A DNA stretch of 64,000 nucleotides, from the NCBI GenBank assembly GCA_965198905.1, contig OZ240678.1:930001-994000 (forward strand), written 5' to 3'. Position 1 is the first letter of the stretch. The number at the start of each line of letters is the position of its first letter. The DNA comes from CAHJWH01 sp965198905 (GTDB taxonomy: Bacteria > Pseudomonadota > Alphaproteobacteria > Caulobacterales > Caulobacteraceae). A model generated the notes under the pieces. The model searched no databases. It was not told the DNA's origin and worked only from the letters and a program-made list of their open reading frames with translations. Made by a program: the position numbers and the translations under genes. Below, piece after piece: positions 1-8,332 of this stretch.

Positions 1-724
1 TGTAGTACTGCGCACCGAGCGGCAGGGCGGTCATGAACCGCTCAAGCGGGCGAAGCGCGCGGAGCGCCCCTGGGAAGAAGCCCGTATAGGCCGCCTGCAC
101 CTTACGAAATCCTGCCTGCGCCTGACTTTCCTTCAAGGATGGCGCGCCGATCAGCACGGCCTTCTCGTCGAACGGGCAGGTGGCCACGATGTAGCGCGTC
201 ACCGGATTCAGCGGATTGTGCTCGAACACCACCATCATCCCTCCCGGCTGCAGCAGCCGGTGCAATTCTGCAAAGATCGCGCCGTGCTGCACGTGATCGA
301 TGTGGTGGAAGACGCAGGCCGAGAAGATCAGCTCGAAGCCCTGGTCCGGCAGCGGGATGGCGCCTCCGTCATAGGCAAGAAGCCGCGCGGCGCCCGGAAA
401 GCGGTGGCCCGCCACCTCCAGGCTGCGCCGGGAGACATCGACGCCGGTGACCTGGGCGGTGGGAAACAGCCGGGCCAGGTAGGGCAGCGAATTGCCTATG
501 CCCGTCCCGAAATCGAGCACCGCGGCCGGCTCGGAGCGCGCTTCCGCGTCCCAGAGCTTGCGCACCTCCTCGATCTTGTATTGGGCGAAATAGGCCGGGT
601 CCTCACCGCTGATGGCGATATTGCTCGCATGGGCCGCCATGTACTCGTCGGCGAAACGGTCGAATTCGGCGACGTCCAAGGCGAGGGCTTCCGGGTCTGG
701 GGAGGGTGTCTGCGGGAGGTTCAA
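1..724 (-). CDS. Class I SAM-dependent methyltransferase (3' end outside window)
   Basis: Reading the minus strand from a TTG at 724 gives about 241 residues that run off the left edge. The TTG overlaps the stop codon of the upstream glycosyltransferase as TTGA, indicating translational coupling. The SAM-binding motif I is visible as VLDFGTGIGNS, followed by an acidic VTGVDVS segment and a FSACVFHHI post-motif, all typical of the Methyltransf_11/25 fold. The substrate cannot be read from the sequence; the tight link to a GtrB-like glycosyltransferase suggests modification of a lipid-linked or surface sugar. An ATG at about 642 is a possible later start but would remove N-terminal coding sequence that looks genuine. 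Confidence 0.8.
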   Translation of the reverse strand, partial: MNLPQTPSPDPEALALDVAEFDRFADEYMAAHASNIAISGEDPAYFAQYKIEEVRKLWDAEARSEPAAVLDFGTGIGNSLPYLARLFPTAQVTGVDVSRRSLEVAGHRFPGAARLLAYDGGAIPLPDQGFELIFSACVFHHIDHVQHGAIFAELHRLLQPGGMMVVFEHNPLNPVTRYIVATCPFDEKAVLIGAPSLKESQAQAGFRKVQAAYTGFFPGALRALRPLERFMTALPLGAQYY

Positions 725-1743
725 GCGCCCGGCGGCGGAGCATCGCCGCCCCGGATCACCTCGTCTACCATGAACAGGGGGCGCCCTTTCACCTGGGTGT
801 AGATGCGGCCGACATAGGCGCCCATGATCGCCAGACAGCCGAGCTGGCCCACCCCGAAGAACACCTGGATGAGCGCCAGGCTGGCCCAGCCCTTCTGCGC
901 GTGGCCGCCCATCAGCCCGATCAGCGCATAGATCACGATCAGCAGCGCCAGCCCCATGCCGGCGAAGGACAGCACCACGGCGATCTTTAGCGGCGCGGTG
1001 GAAAACCCCGTCAGCCCGTTCACCGCCAGCCGCACCATCTTGGACAGGGTGTAGGCGGTCTCGCCCGCGTGGCGGGCGTCCCGGTCGTACAGGACCTCGG
1101 TCTGGCGGCCGCCGAGCCAAGCGACCATGCCGCGCAGGAACCTGTCCTGTTCGGGCATGGCGTTCAGCCGGTCCACGATGCGGCGGCTCATCAGCCGGAA
1201 GTCGCCCACGTCCTGGGGAATCTCGACCTCGGACACCGAATGCAGCAGGCGGTAGAAGGCCTTGGCGGTGGCGAGCTTGAAGGCGCTCTCGCCGCCGCGC
1301 GACTGGCGGCGGCCGTAGACGACGTCGAACCCCTCGTCCATGCGCGCCATCATCGCTCCGATCAGCTCCGGCGGGTCCTGCAGGTCGGCGTCGATGATCA
1401 GCACGCGCGCGCCGCAGGTCAGCTCCAGCCCGGCGCTGACGGCGAGCTGGTGACCGTGGTTGCGGGACAGGCTCACCCCGACCAGCTCGGGACGGACCAG
1501 GCTCAGGGCCTGGATACAGGCCCAGGTGCTGTCGCGCGAGCCGTCGTTGACCAGCACCAGCTCGAACGCGTCGCCCACCACGGCCCGGGCGGCGGCGCAC
1601 ATCCGCTCCACGAAGGCCGGCAGCGAGCCCTCCTCGTTGTAGCAGGGCGCCACCACCGACAGGGCGAGGGCGGCCGGGCGCCCGCCGGCCGAGTGCGCCG
1701 GGCCGGGCGCAACGTCAGCTCGATCCTTCACGATCATGTCCAC
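721..1743 (-). CDS. Family 2 glycosyltransferase, GtrB/DPM1-like (polyprenyl-phosphate sugar transferase)
   Basis: The 340-residue protein has a GT-A domain starting near residue 28 (SVVAPCYNEEGSLPAFVERM) with the LIIDADLQDPPELI metal-binding segment, which contains the DxD-like DADLQDP motif of dolichol/undecaprenyl-phosphate glycosyltransferases. Two hydrophobic segments near residues 250-280 and 290-315 form the C-terminal membrane anchor usual in GtrB/ArnC-like enzymes. It probably loads a sugar from a nucleotide donor onto undecaprenyl phosphate at the inner face of the cytoplasmic membrane. The divergently placed ArnT/PMT-like transferase at 1930 is a natural consumer of such a lipid donor. 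The sugar identity is not deducible. Confidence 0.88.
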   Translation of the reverse strand: MDMIVKDRADVAPGPAHSAGGRPAALALSVVAPCYNEEGSLPAFVERMCAAARAVVGDAFELVLVNDGSRDSTWACIQALSLVRPELVGVSLSRNHGHQLAVSAGLELTCGARVLIIDADLQDPPELIGAMMARMDEGFDVVYGRRQSRGGESAFKLATAKAFYRLLHSVSEVEIPQDVGDFRLMSRRIVDRLNAMPEQDRFLRGMVAWLGGRQTEVLYDRDARHAGETAYTLSKMVRLAVNGLTGFSTAPLKIAVVLSFAGMGLALLIVIYALIGLMGGHAQKGWASLALIQVFFGVGQLGCLAIMGAYVGRIYTQVKGRPLFMVDEVIRGGDAPPPGA

Positions 1744-1929
1744 CGCGTTGCGCCGCCTTTCGACGTCCCACCCGTTTGAACGCGCCTTATGACAGCAGAC
1801 ATTCCTAACCCCTGGGTGAACAGACCCGCTATAGTCTGCAAGTCGGGCCCCGCCGCACGCCTTATCGTTTACGCGGCGTTGGGAAGCGGGCTGCTAGCAG
1901 AGCCGACCTTATCGCAGGGACCGCGCCCT

Positions 1930-3495
1930 ATGACCCTGGCTCTGGAGACTGCGCCGCAGGGCTTTCAGGCGAGGCCCCGCACCGCCGTCGCCGGCCTCTC
2001 GGGCTGGGACGCGCTGGCGCTCGCGGTGCTGCTGGCGCTGTGGGCAGGTCTGTTCCTGGTCCGCTACGACGCCCTGCCGCTGCAGCTCTGGGACGAGAGC
2101 CGCAACGCCAACAACGCCTTGGAGATGGCCCGGCACGGGCGCTGGCTGACGCCGACCTACGCCGGGGTGGCCGACCACTGGAACACCAAGCCGCCCCTGC
2201 TGATCTGGACCATGGCCGGTTGGCTGCGGCTCGGCCTGCCGCCCCTGATGGCCATGCGGCTGACCTCGTGGCTGGCGGCGGCGGCGACGGTGGGGGCGCT
2301 GTGGAGCGTCCTGAGGTTCGGCCTGCAAGACCGGCTGGCGGCCTTTGCGGGCGCGCTGCTGCTGCTGAGCGCTGCGATCTACATCGGTCCGCACGCGGCG
2401 CGGACCGGCGATTACGACGCGCTGGAGAGCGCCTTCCTGTTCGGCTACGTGCTGGCCTTCTGGCAGGCGTTCGAGCGCGGGCGCACGCGCTGGCTGTTCC
2501 TCGCGGCCGGCCTGATGGCGCTGGGGGTTCTGACCAAGGGCGTCGCCGCCCTGCTGCCGCTGCCAGGCCTCGCCCTCTACGCCTTCACCCGCCCCCCGCG
2601 CCTGGGGGGACTGCTGAAGGACCTGCGCACCTGGGGGGCGGCGGCGCTCTTTATCGCTGTCGTGGGCGGCTACTACCTGGCGCGGGAGGCCAACGATCCG
2701 GGCTATCTGTCGGCGGTGGCGAGCAACGAGCTGGGCGGTCGCTTCCTCAAGATCACCGAGCACCACCGGGGCAGCTGGCACTTCTATCTCCGCGCGCTGC
2801 TGCAGTCGGCGGAGCCCTGCACGCCAATGGCCTTGCTGGGGCTGTTCACGCTGTTCGGGCGCGACCCTCGGCGGCGCAGCCTGGCGCTCGCCGCAAGCCT
2901 TGCGGCGGGCTCGCTGCTGCTCGTGCTGTCGGTCTCGCGCAGCAAGATGGAGTGGTACGCCGCCCCCCTGATCCCCTTGATGGCCCTGGTGGCGGGCCTG
3001 GGGTTGTCCGACGCGCTGCACTGGGTCGACCGGGCCCGCCCCCGCCTGGCCACCGCCGCGCGCGCGCTCGCCGTGGCCTTACTGGCCGGGGGGGTGGTCT
3101 TCGGCCTTTGGTACAACCAGGTCGGCTGGTCGGCCAACGGCACGGCGGGACCCCACTTCCGCTACGGCGAGTTCCTGGCGCGGATGCGCGCCCTCCAGCC
3201 CGGCGGCCCGATCACAAACGTGACGGTGGTGGACACCGGCTTCCACAACGACGCGGGCTTCGCCGCCTACGACCCGATGCTGAAGTTCTACGCCGAGCTA
3301 TCGGCCCGCGAGGGCCTGAGGGTCTCGGTCGTACCGACTCTGGCGGGTCTTGCTGACGGCGAGGTGGTGGCGAGCTGCGATCCCTGGGCGTTGCGGGCGT
3401 TAACCGGTGCCTACCGCCTGCAGCCGATGCTCGTCCAGACGACCCCTCGGGGCGAGGGCTGCGTCATGGCAAGGCTGGTCTCGCCTGCACGTTGA
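1930..3495 (+). CDS. ArnT/PMT-family (GT39/GT83-like) membrane glycosyltransferase
   Basis: This multi-pass protein of about 521 residues begins with an amphipathic N-terminus and a membrane helix, then a luminal loop with the LWDESRNANNALEMARHGRWL segment. Its acidic DE pair and following WNTKPPLLIW motif are characteristic of 4-amino-arabinose transferase (ArnT) and related protein O-mannosyltransferase-fold enzymes. Many Leu/Ala-rich helices follow and the C-terminus is a small periplasmic domain. An upstream in-frame ATG at 1789 exists, but the ATG at 1930 has an AGGGA ribosome-binding site 9 nt upstream and a more family-like N-terminus. It likely moves a sugar from a polyprenyl-phosphate donor to a lipid A, glycan or protein acceptor. 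Confidence 0.82.
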   Translation: MTLALETAPQGFQARPRTAVAGLSGWDALALAVLLALWAGLFLVRYDALPLQLWDESRNANNALEMARHGRWLTPTYAGVADHWNTKPPLLIWTMAGWLRLGLPPLMAMRLTSWLAAAATVGALWSVLRFGLQDRLAAFAGALLLLSAAIYIGPHAARTGDYDALESAFLFGYVLAFWQAFERGRTRWLFLAAGLMALGVLTKGVAALLPLPGLALYAFTRPPRLGGLLKDLRTWGAAALFIAVVGGYYLAREANDPGYLSAVASNELGGRFLKITEHHRGSWHFYLRALLQSAEPCTPMALLGLFTLFGRDPRRRSLALAASLAAGSLLLVLSVSRSKMEWYAAPLIPLMALVAGLGLSDALHWVDRARPRLATAARALAVALLAGGVVFGLWYNQVGWSANGTAGPHFRYGEFLARMRALQPGGPITNVTVVDTGFHNDAGFAAYDPMLKFYAELSAREGLRVSVVPTLAGLADGEVVASCDPWALRALTGAYRLQPMLVQTTPRGEGCVMARLVSPAR

Positions 3496-3540
3496 GCTCT
3501 GGAGCGGGATGACGGTGGCCGAAATCGCTGCACTCTAATC

Positions 3541-3626
3541 CGGCCTCATCCTGAGCCCGTCGAGAGGTGCGAGGCCGCGGCGTCGGCGGTGGACGCCTCA
3601 TCCTTCGACAAGCTCTGGATGAGGCG
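3541..3626. repeat. Family A intergenic palindrome, copy 1
   Basis: The segment starts CGGCCTCATCCTGAGCCCGT and ends with a degenerate mirror arm (CATCCTTCGACAAGCT then CTGGATGAGG). It shares its consensus with copies at 27838-27919 and 31997-32076. It fills most of the gap between the ArnT-like gene and the convergent YjbR gene. This copy is more diverged than copy 2. Confidence 0.75.
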
Positions 3627-3643
3627 ACTGCTGGCGTTCACAT

Positions 3644-4030
3644 CTACGTTCGTCCGCCGAAAGCCCGCGAGGCGCCGCCTCGGTCGGCCTGCGCCTCCCA
3701 GGCTTTGACCTCCCGCTTCGCCGCCAACTCGCGCCAGCGCCGCTGCAGCAGGTCCGCCACCGTGGCGGGCTGCACGCGATCCAGTCGCGCCAGCACCGAG
3801 GGATAGTCCCGGTAGTGCGGCGTGGTGTGGAAGGTCCCGGGCTCGGCCTGGATCAGGATGTCCCGCTCGTCGAAGCCGACCCCGGTCAGGACCAGGCTGT
3901 CGTCTTCGCTGCGCAGGCGCGTCAGGAACTTGCCGCGCACCTTCAAAGACGGTGTGCCGTAGGAGGTGGCGACCTCGACGCCCGGAAGCGCCAGGCCGAT
4001 GGCGACGACCTCTTCCCAGGTCACGGCCAA
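3644..4030 (-). CDS. MmcQ/YjbR family protein
   Basis: The 128-residue protein matches the MmcQ/YjbR (CyaY-like fold) family in length and in landmarks: an N-terminal helix leading to ALPGVEVATSYGTPSLKVRGKFLTRL, then a FHTTPHYRDYPSVL segment and a C-terminal helix with RRWRELAAK. Members are small cytoplasmic proteins often labelled DNA-binding, but their function is unproven. It ends 4 nt before the stop of the downstream TipF-like gene's strand partner region, so it probably forms a co-directional minus-strand unit upstream of nothing obvious. The Arg-rich tail is not conserved in character. Confidence 0.8.
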   Translation of the reverse strand: MAVTWEEVVAIGLALPGVEVATSYGTPSLKVRGKFLTRLRSEDDSLVLTGVGFDERDILIQAEPGTFHTTPHYRDYPSVLARLDRVQPATVADLLQRRWRELAAKREVKAWEAQADRGGASRAFGGRT

Positions 4031-4034
4031 AGCC

Positions 4035-5306
4035 TCAGGACGCCATGGCGCGGGTGCGCAGGGGCGCGCGGTTGAAGGCCTCGGGCGGGGCGGTCTCGGC
4101 CATCACCGCCTCCCGGATCGCGCGGGGCTCGCCGAACAGGTGGCCCTGGCCCAGGCCCACGTCGAGTTCGAGCACCTCGACCACCTGGCGTTCGTTCTCC
4201 ACCTTCTCGGCGATGATCTCCACGCCGTAGCGGCGCATCAGCGGCGCGTAGTCGGCGGCGGCGATATCGTCCATGGAGCGGAACACCATGCGCCCGTCCT
4301 GCTCCTCCAGCTCGTCCAGCAGCACGCCCGCGGCGATCTTGACGAACTTCACGTCAGCCCGGGCGAGGTCGGCGTAGTCCAGGTCCAAGTCGTTAACCTT
4401 GTCCATGGAGAAGCGGAAGCCGAGGTCCGAGAGCTTGCCCATATTGCGGCTCTCCTTGGCGGTGCGGTCGCGGAACGCCTTCTGACCCAGCTCGAAGATC
4501 AGCGCGTTGGCCAGGTCCTTGTTCTGGCTCATGAACTCCAGGAACTTGGGGAAGAAGCCGTCGTCCGACAGCGAGGCCGGCGAGATGTTGCAGAAGATGC
4601 CGACCTGTCGGTCCGACGAGGCCAGCCGGCGCACGATCTGCACGCAGCGGAACAGCAGCAGGTTGTCGATGGCCTGGACCAAGCCCTCGGGCTCGGCCAC
4701 AGACAGGTATTCCGCCGGCATCATCACCCGGCCGGACGCGTCGCGCAGGCGTGAGAAGCTCTCGTAGAACAGGGTCCTGCGCTGGGGCAGGTTGACCACC
4801 GGCTGGAGGTAGAGGTCGACCCGGTTCTCCTGCAGCGCCTCTCGCACCACTTCCAGCAGGGCCGCGCGCTGGGGATCGACCGGCGGGTGGACGCCCCGGG
4901 CGTCGATGCTGTGGGTCGTGGCGCTGGCCAGCCGCGCCGACAGGCTTTCGCCCATGCGCGCCACCAGGTCCTCCAGCATCCGCACCTCCGACACGATGGC
5001 CTCGGTCCGCTCCTCGGTCTCGCTGGCGAGCGTCGCGCCGAGCTTCTCCAGGGCGTCCTGGGTATGCTCGATATGGTCGACCAGGATGCGGTGGGCGTTG
5101 CGCAGGGTCGCGATCTCGCTCCGCAGCGAGGAGGTGTCGAAGATGCGGCCCACCAGGGTGTGCAGCGAGAAGGCCAGGGCCAGCGTGCCGATCAGGGCGC
5201 TCAGCCCCGCCGCCCACCCCGCGCCGCCCCGCCACATCAGCGCTGCGACCGCGAGGGCGGCGAATATGTAGGCGCAACTCAGAAGCGCCGCCGCCAGCTT
5301 GCGCAT
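4035..5306 (-). CDS. tipF: TipF-like membrane protein with degenerate EAL domain
   Basis: The 423-residue protein has two closely spaced N-terminal membrane helices (about residues 5-25 and 31-51), a coiled-coil stretch (about 60-130) and a C-terminal EAL domain (about 155-405). This is the architecture of Caulobacter TipF, a c-di-GMP receptor that places flagellar assembly at the new pole. The EAL signature is E182-S-F rather than EAL, and the DDFGTG loop reads SMDKVND, so catalytic phosphodiesterase activity is unlikely while ligand binding may remain. The assignment rests on architecture and motif state. A generic degenerate EAL protein is the alternative. Confidence 0.75.
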   Translation of the reverse strand: MRKLAAALLSCAYIFAALAVAALMWRGGAGWAAGLSALIGTLALAFSLHTLVGRIFDTSSLRSEIATLRNAHRILVDHIEHTQDALEKLGATLASETEERTEAIVSEVRMLEDLVARMGESLSARLASATTHSIDARGVHPPVDPQRAALLEVVREALQENRVDLYLQPVVNLPQRRTLFYESFSRLRDASGRVMMPAEYLSVAEPEGLVQAIDNLLLFRCVQIVRRLASSDRQVGIFCNISPASLSDDGFFPKFLEFMSQNKDLANALIFELGQKAFRDRTAKESRNMGKLSDLGFRFSMDKVNDLDLDYADLARADVKFVKIAAGVLLDELEEQDGRMVFRSMDDIAAADYAPLMRRYGVEIIAEKVENERQVVEVLELDVGLGQGHLFGEPRAIREAVMAETAPPEAFNRAPLRTRAMAS

Positions 5307-5421
5307 GGGTCCGCCTAGCCAGAGAATCGGGAGATTATCAGGCGCTAAGGTTAAAAAGACGATGACTCTTTCTTAAGGCGGCCGGGGGCGCGACGTCCTT
5401 TACGCCCGAGGTCCTCCCGCC

Positions 5422-6522
5422 CTAGCGGGCGAGCGACCAGCTTCCGCGCAGACCGCGATAGATGTCGAGGCGGCGCATGGCCTTGGCGGGCCAGGCGGAG
5501 GCGCGGCCGAGCGGCAGGGCCTCCGCCGCGCCGCGCAGGCCATAGGCCGCCGCCCGGACCGCGGTGGCGGGGGCGAAACGGCCGACATAGCCGTAGGCCA
5601 CCTCACGCTGCACGCTGGCCAGGCTCTGCTTGAAGCGATAGTCGCCGGCCCCCAGGTCGAACTCGCTGAAGCCCTGGCTCGCCGCCCATTTCAGGATGTC
5701 GACGATCAGCACCACGCCCGGGGAATAGCGCGAGGCCTCCAGGTCGTGCGCGATGAACCAGGCGTGCAGCGCGCGACCGTCGCTCAGCGCATAGTGCGCC
5801 GCCAGCAGGCGGTCGCCGGCGTGCAAAGTGAAGAGCTTGCCGCTGATCTCGCCGAGCGGCGCGTCGAACAGGTTCTGCAGCAGCCGGAGGGGCCAGCCGG
5901 CGTTGAAGATGTCGGTCTGGCGGCTCGCCGCATAGCGCGCGCGCTTCCATTGCATCAGGGTGTCGAAGTCGGCCTGGCTGGTGGAGGCGGCGGTGAAGCG
6001 CACCTCGCCGAGTTCCCGGGCGATCTTGCGCCGCTTCTTGGCGCAGTCCGGCAGGATGTCGCTGCCGGCGGCCTTGCGGTGCGCGGCGTAGCCCTCAAAG
6101 CCTTCGCGCAGGGACGCCAGATGGCTGAAGGTGCGTCCGCGCATGAAGGGCGCCATCTCGAGCTGGCCGGCGAGCTGGGTGTCGAAGTCCAACCGGTGGA
6201 CGCCGAGCGCGCGGACCACCTGTCGCGGATCGAAGGCGTGGCCCGGGGCGATGGCGACGCCCTGATAGTCGCACATGGGCGCGCCCACCGGCTGGGCCGC
6301 GAAGCGCGACACCCGGGCGGGCAGGAAGCCCACCGCCTCGCCGCCCTCGCGCAGCACCGCAACCCGCGCCCGCCGCTGGTCGGGCCCGCCCGCCCGGGCG
6401 CACTCGCCCACCCAGTCGGGCGAGAGGAAGGGGCTGGTGAGGCCCGTGGCGTGACGGATTTCGGACCAGCGCGCGGCGTCGGACGGATGCAGGCCCTGAG
6501 GCCTCACCACCTCGATCTCCAT
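5422..6522 (-). CDS. GNAT-fold acyltransferase, CelD/BioF2-like
   Basis: The protein of about 366 residues resembles the acetyltransferase family often annotated as cellulose biosynthesis protein CelD (Acetyltransf_6, FemAB-like double GNAT). Visible landmarks are PFLSPDWVGECARA near the N-terminus, a central CAKKRRKIARELGEVRF helix, and the C-terminal EFDLGAGDYRFKQSL segment typical of this family. The in-frame reading extends upstream to 6660, but the N-terminal 46 residues there are Arg/Pro-rich and look non-coding, so ATG 6522 is preferred (MEIEVVRPQG). The acceptor is unknown; polysaccharide or cell-envelope acylation is a reasonable guess. Confidence 0.78.
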   Translation of the reverse strand: MEIEVVRPQGLHPSDAARWSEIRHATGLTSPFLSPDWVGECARAGGPDQRRARVAVLREGGEAVGFLPARVSRFAAQPVGAPMCDYQGVAIAPGHAFDPRQVVRALGVHRLDFDTQLAGQLEMAPFMRGRTFSHLASLREGFEGYAAHRKAAGSDILPDCAKKRRKIARELGEVRFTAASTSQADFDTLMQWKRARYAASRQTDIFNAGWPLRLLQNLFDAPLGEISGKLFTLHAGDRLLAAHYALSDGRALHAWFIAHDLEASRYSPGVVLIVDILKWAASQGFSEFDLGAGDYRFKQSLASVQREVAYGYVGRFAPATAVRAAAYGLRGAAEALPLGRASAWPAKAMRRLDIYRGLRGSWSLAR

Positions 6523-6861
6523 GAAGGACGTTCCGCTCGCTACCTTGAACGGTTGTAGGCGCGGAGGGTTACACAGGGGTTTCGACGCTCGGGAGCGGCG
6601 ATCGGGTGGGGCAAACCGCCTCAGAGGCATGACTTTGGACGTTGAGGCCGACCGTAACACCCACGATGATTGAGCTCGCCCCGCCGCTTCGAGATGCTCC
6701 CCCTGTGGGGGAGCTGTCGGCGAAGCCGACTGAGGGGGCTCCAGTGCGGCGCCGTCCCCTCCACCAAGCTACGCTTGGTCTCCCTCCCCCAAAAGGGGAG
6801 GATCAAAGCTCCAGCGATCGGCCTTGACCGCCTTGTTAGGGCCAGCCCCGACTCTCACCCC
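6523..6861. other. Gene-free interval carrying a palindromic repeat
   Basis: This 339-nt gap lies between the CelD-like gene start and the lptB stop. Its middle is filled by a family B repeat (6690-6804). The flanks show no convincing gene. In many Proteobacteria lptB is followed by rpoN; here that link is absent and the repeat lies at the break. Confidence 0.6.
6690..6804. repeat. Family B palindromic repeat, copy 1
   Basis: The left arm begins GCTCCCCCTGTGGGGGAGCT, continues with a GTCGGCGAAGCCGAC inverted repeat and GAGGGGGCT, and the right arm reads CTCCCTCCCCCAAAAGGGGA. It contains nested hairpins and is the most elaborate copy. Related copies are at 30510, 34607, 57999 and 63246. Confidence 0.8.
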
Positions 6862-7626
6862 CTAGTCGAACCTGTCGCCCAGATAGACGCGGCGGACGTC
6901 GGGATTAGCCAGGATTTCGTCCGGCTTGCCTTCGAACAGCACCTCGCCGTCGTGCATGATCGAGGCGCGGTCGATGATGCCGAGCGTCTCGCGCACATTG
7001 TGGTCGGTGATCAGCACCCCGATCCCCTGCGTCTTCAGATAGCTCACCACCTCGCGGATGTCGGTGATGGCCAGGGGGTCGATGCCGGCGAAGGGCTCGT
7101 CCAGCAGCATGAAGGCGGGCTCGCTGGCGAGCGCCCGGGCGATCTCGCACCGCCGCCGCTCGCCCCCCGAAAGCGACACCGCGGGCGAGGCGCGCAGGTG
7201 CGAGATGCGCAGCTCCTCCAGCAGGCGATCCACCGTCAGACGGGCCTTGGCATCGTCCGGCTCGCGCATCTCCACGACCGCGGCGATGTTCTGCTCCACC
7301 GTCATGCCCCGGAAGATCGAGGTCTCCTGCGGCAGGTAGCCGACGCCCAGGCGAGCGCGCTGGTACATGGGCTGGGAGGTGATGTCCTCCCCGTCCAGAT
7401 AGATCGCGCCGTAATCCGCGGCGACCAGGCCTGTGATCATGTAGAAACAGGTGGTCTTGCCGGCTCCGTTGGGCCCGAGCAGGCCGGCCACCTCCCCACG
7501 CCCCAGGCGCAGGCTGACGCTCTTCACCACCGCGCGCCCCCGGAACGACTTGCCGATCCGGTCAACGAACAGCCCCTCCTTGTGGAGCAGGCCGGACGAG
7601 CCGACGCTCTGCAGCACCGCAGCCAT
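6862..7626 (-). CDS. lptB: LPS export ABC transporter ATP-binding protein LptB
   Basis: The 254-residue ATPase has Walker A GPNGAGKT at 51-58, a Q-loop near residue 100 (YLPQETSIF), the LSGGE signature at 152-156, Walker B FMLLDEP at 172-178 and the switch histidine at 209. The FRGMTVEQNI and LPQETSIFRG segments are diagnostic of LptB. It powers LptB2FG extraction of LPS from the inner membrane, with LptC and LptA forming the periplasmic bridge. It is the last gene of the rnd-lptC-lptA-lptB run, 13 nt after lptA. It carries about 15 extra N-terminal residues relative to E. coli LptB. Confidence 0.95.
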   Translation of the reverse strand: MAAVLQSVGSSGLLHKEGLFVDRIGKSFRGRAVVKSVSLRLGRGEVAGLLGPNGAGKTTCFYMITGLVAADYGAIYLDGEDITSQPMYQRARLGVGYLPQETSIFRGMTVEQNIAAVVEMREPDDAKARLTVDRLLEELRISHLRASPAVSLSGGERRRCEIARALASEPAFMLLDEPFAGIDPLAITDIREVVSYLKTQGIGVLITDHNVRETLGIIDRASIMHDGEVLFEGKPDEILANPDVRRVYLGDRFD

Positions 7627-7639
7627 CAGCGGACGGCCA

Positions 7640-8332
7640 TCAGCGGGCGGCCGGCTTGGGCGCGGCCCCGGCGGCGGGCTGCTGCTGCGGGTACAGGATC
7701 ACGCGCACGCGGCCCGAGGCGGTCTGGGGCGTGTCGGAGATCAGGTTGTTCTGACCCGTGGCCCGGTTCATGATCAGCTTGTCGCCCTTGGCGACGCTCT
7801 TGCCCTGGACCAGCACCACGTGGCCGGTGAGGGTGATGATGTCGGTGTCCTTGACGTAGCTCATATAGTCGCCCCGGGCGTTCTGGGTGGGCGTGATGTA
7901 ATAGACCGGGCCCTGCGCCTCGATGTGATCGATGCCGCCGGTCTGGTCGGCCCCGAACGGGCTGTTTCCGCCGCTGGCGGGCGTCCCGGCGGGCTGGCCG
8001 GCGGGGGCCTGTTTGGCCTTATAGTAGACGCGGAGTTCGGGCGTGCGCAGGCGCTGAGTGCCCTGGGTCTCCTCGACATTGCCCTTGAAGATGGTCAGGC
8101 GCTGGGGCTGGATCACCTCCACGCCCTCCGAGGTGATGTCGATGGGATCGTTGGACTGGCCCGGCGTCAGTCCCGCAGCGCCGCCAGAGATGGCCGCCGG
8201 CGGCGGGGCTGCGGGCGCCATGTGGGCGGCGGTGGGGGCGGAGGCCGGCTCCGGCGGCAGGGCGGAGGCGGCGCCGCCCGTGACCAGCAGCAGAGCGGTC
8301 GCCGCGGCGCCACGGGCGGGGAGGCGTGTCAT
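7640..8332 (-). CDS. lptA: LPS transport periplasmic protein LptA
   Basis: The 230-residue protein has an N-terminal signal peptide (residues 1-24, ending around GAASA) and an OstA/LptA beta-jellyroll domain with NDPIDITSEGVEVIQ, FKGNVEETQGTQRLRTPELRVYYK and the LTGHVVLVQGKSVAKGDKLIMN strand pattern. It would form the LPS bridge through the periplasm. Its start codon overlaps the lptC stop as ATGA, so the two are translationally coupled. A Pro/Ala-rich linker (about 27-50) and a C-terminal Ala/Pro tail are longer than in the E. coli protein, as is common in alphaproteobacteria. Confidence 0.92.
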   Translation of the reverse strand: MTRLPARGAAATALLLVTGGAASALPPEPASAPTAAHMAPAAPPPAAISGGAAGLTPGQSNDPIDITSEGVEVIQPQRLTIFKGNVEETQGTQRLRTPELRVYYKAKQAPAGQPAGTPASGGNSPFGADQTGGIDHIEAQGPVYYITPTQNARGDYMSYVKDTDIITLTGHVVLVQGKSVAKGDKLIMNRATGQNNLISDTPQTASGRVRVILYPQQQPAAGAAPKPAAR

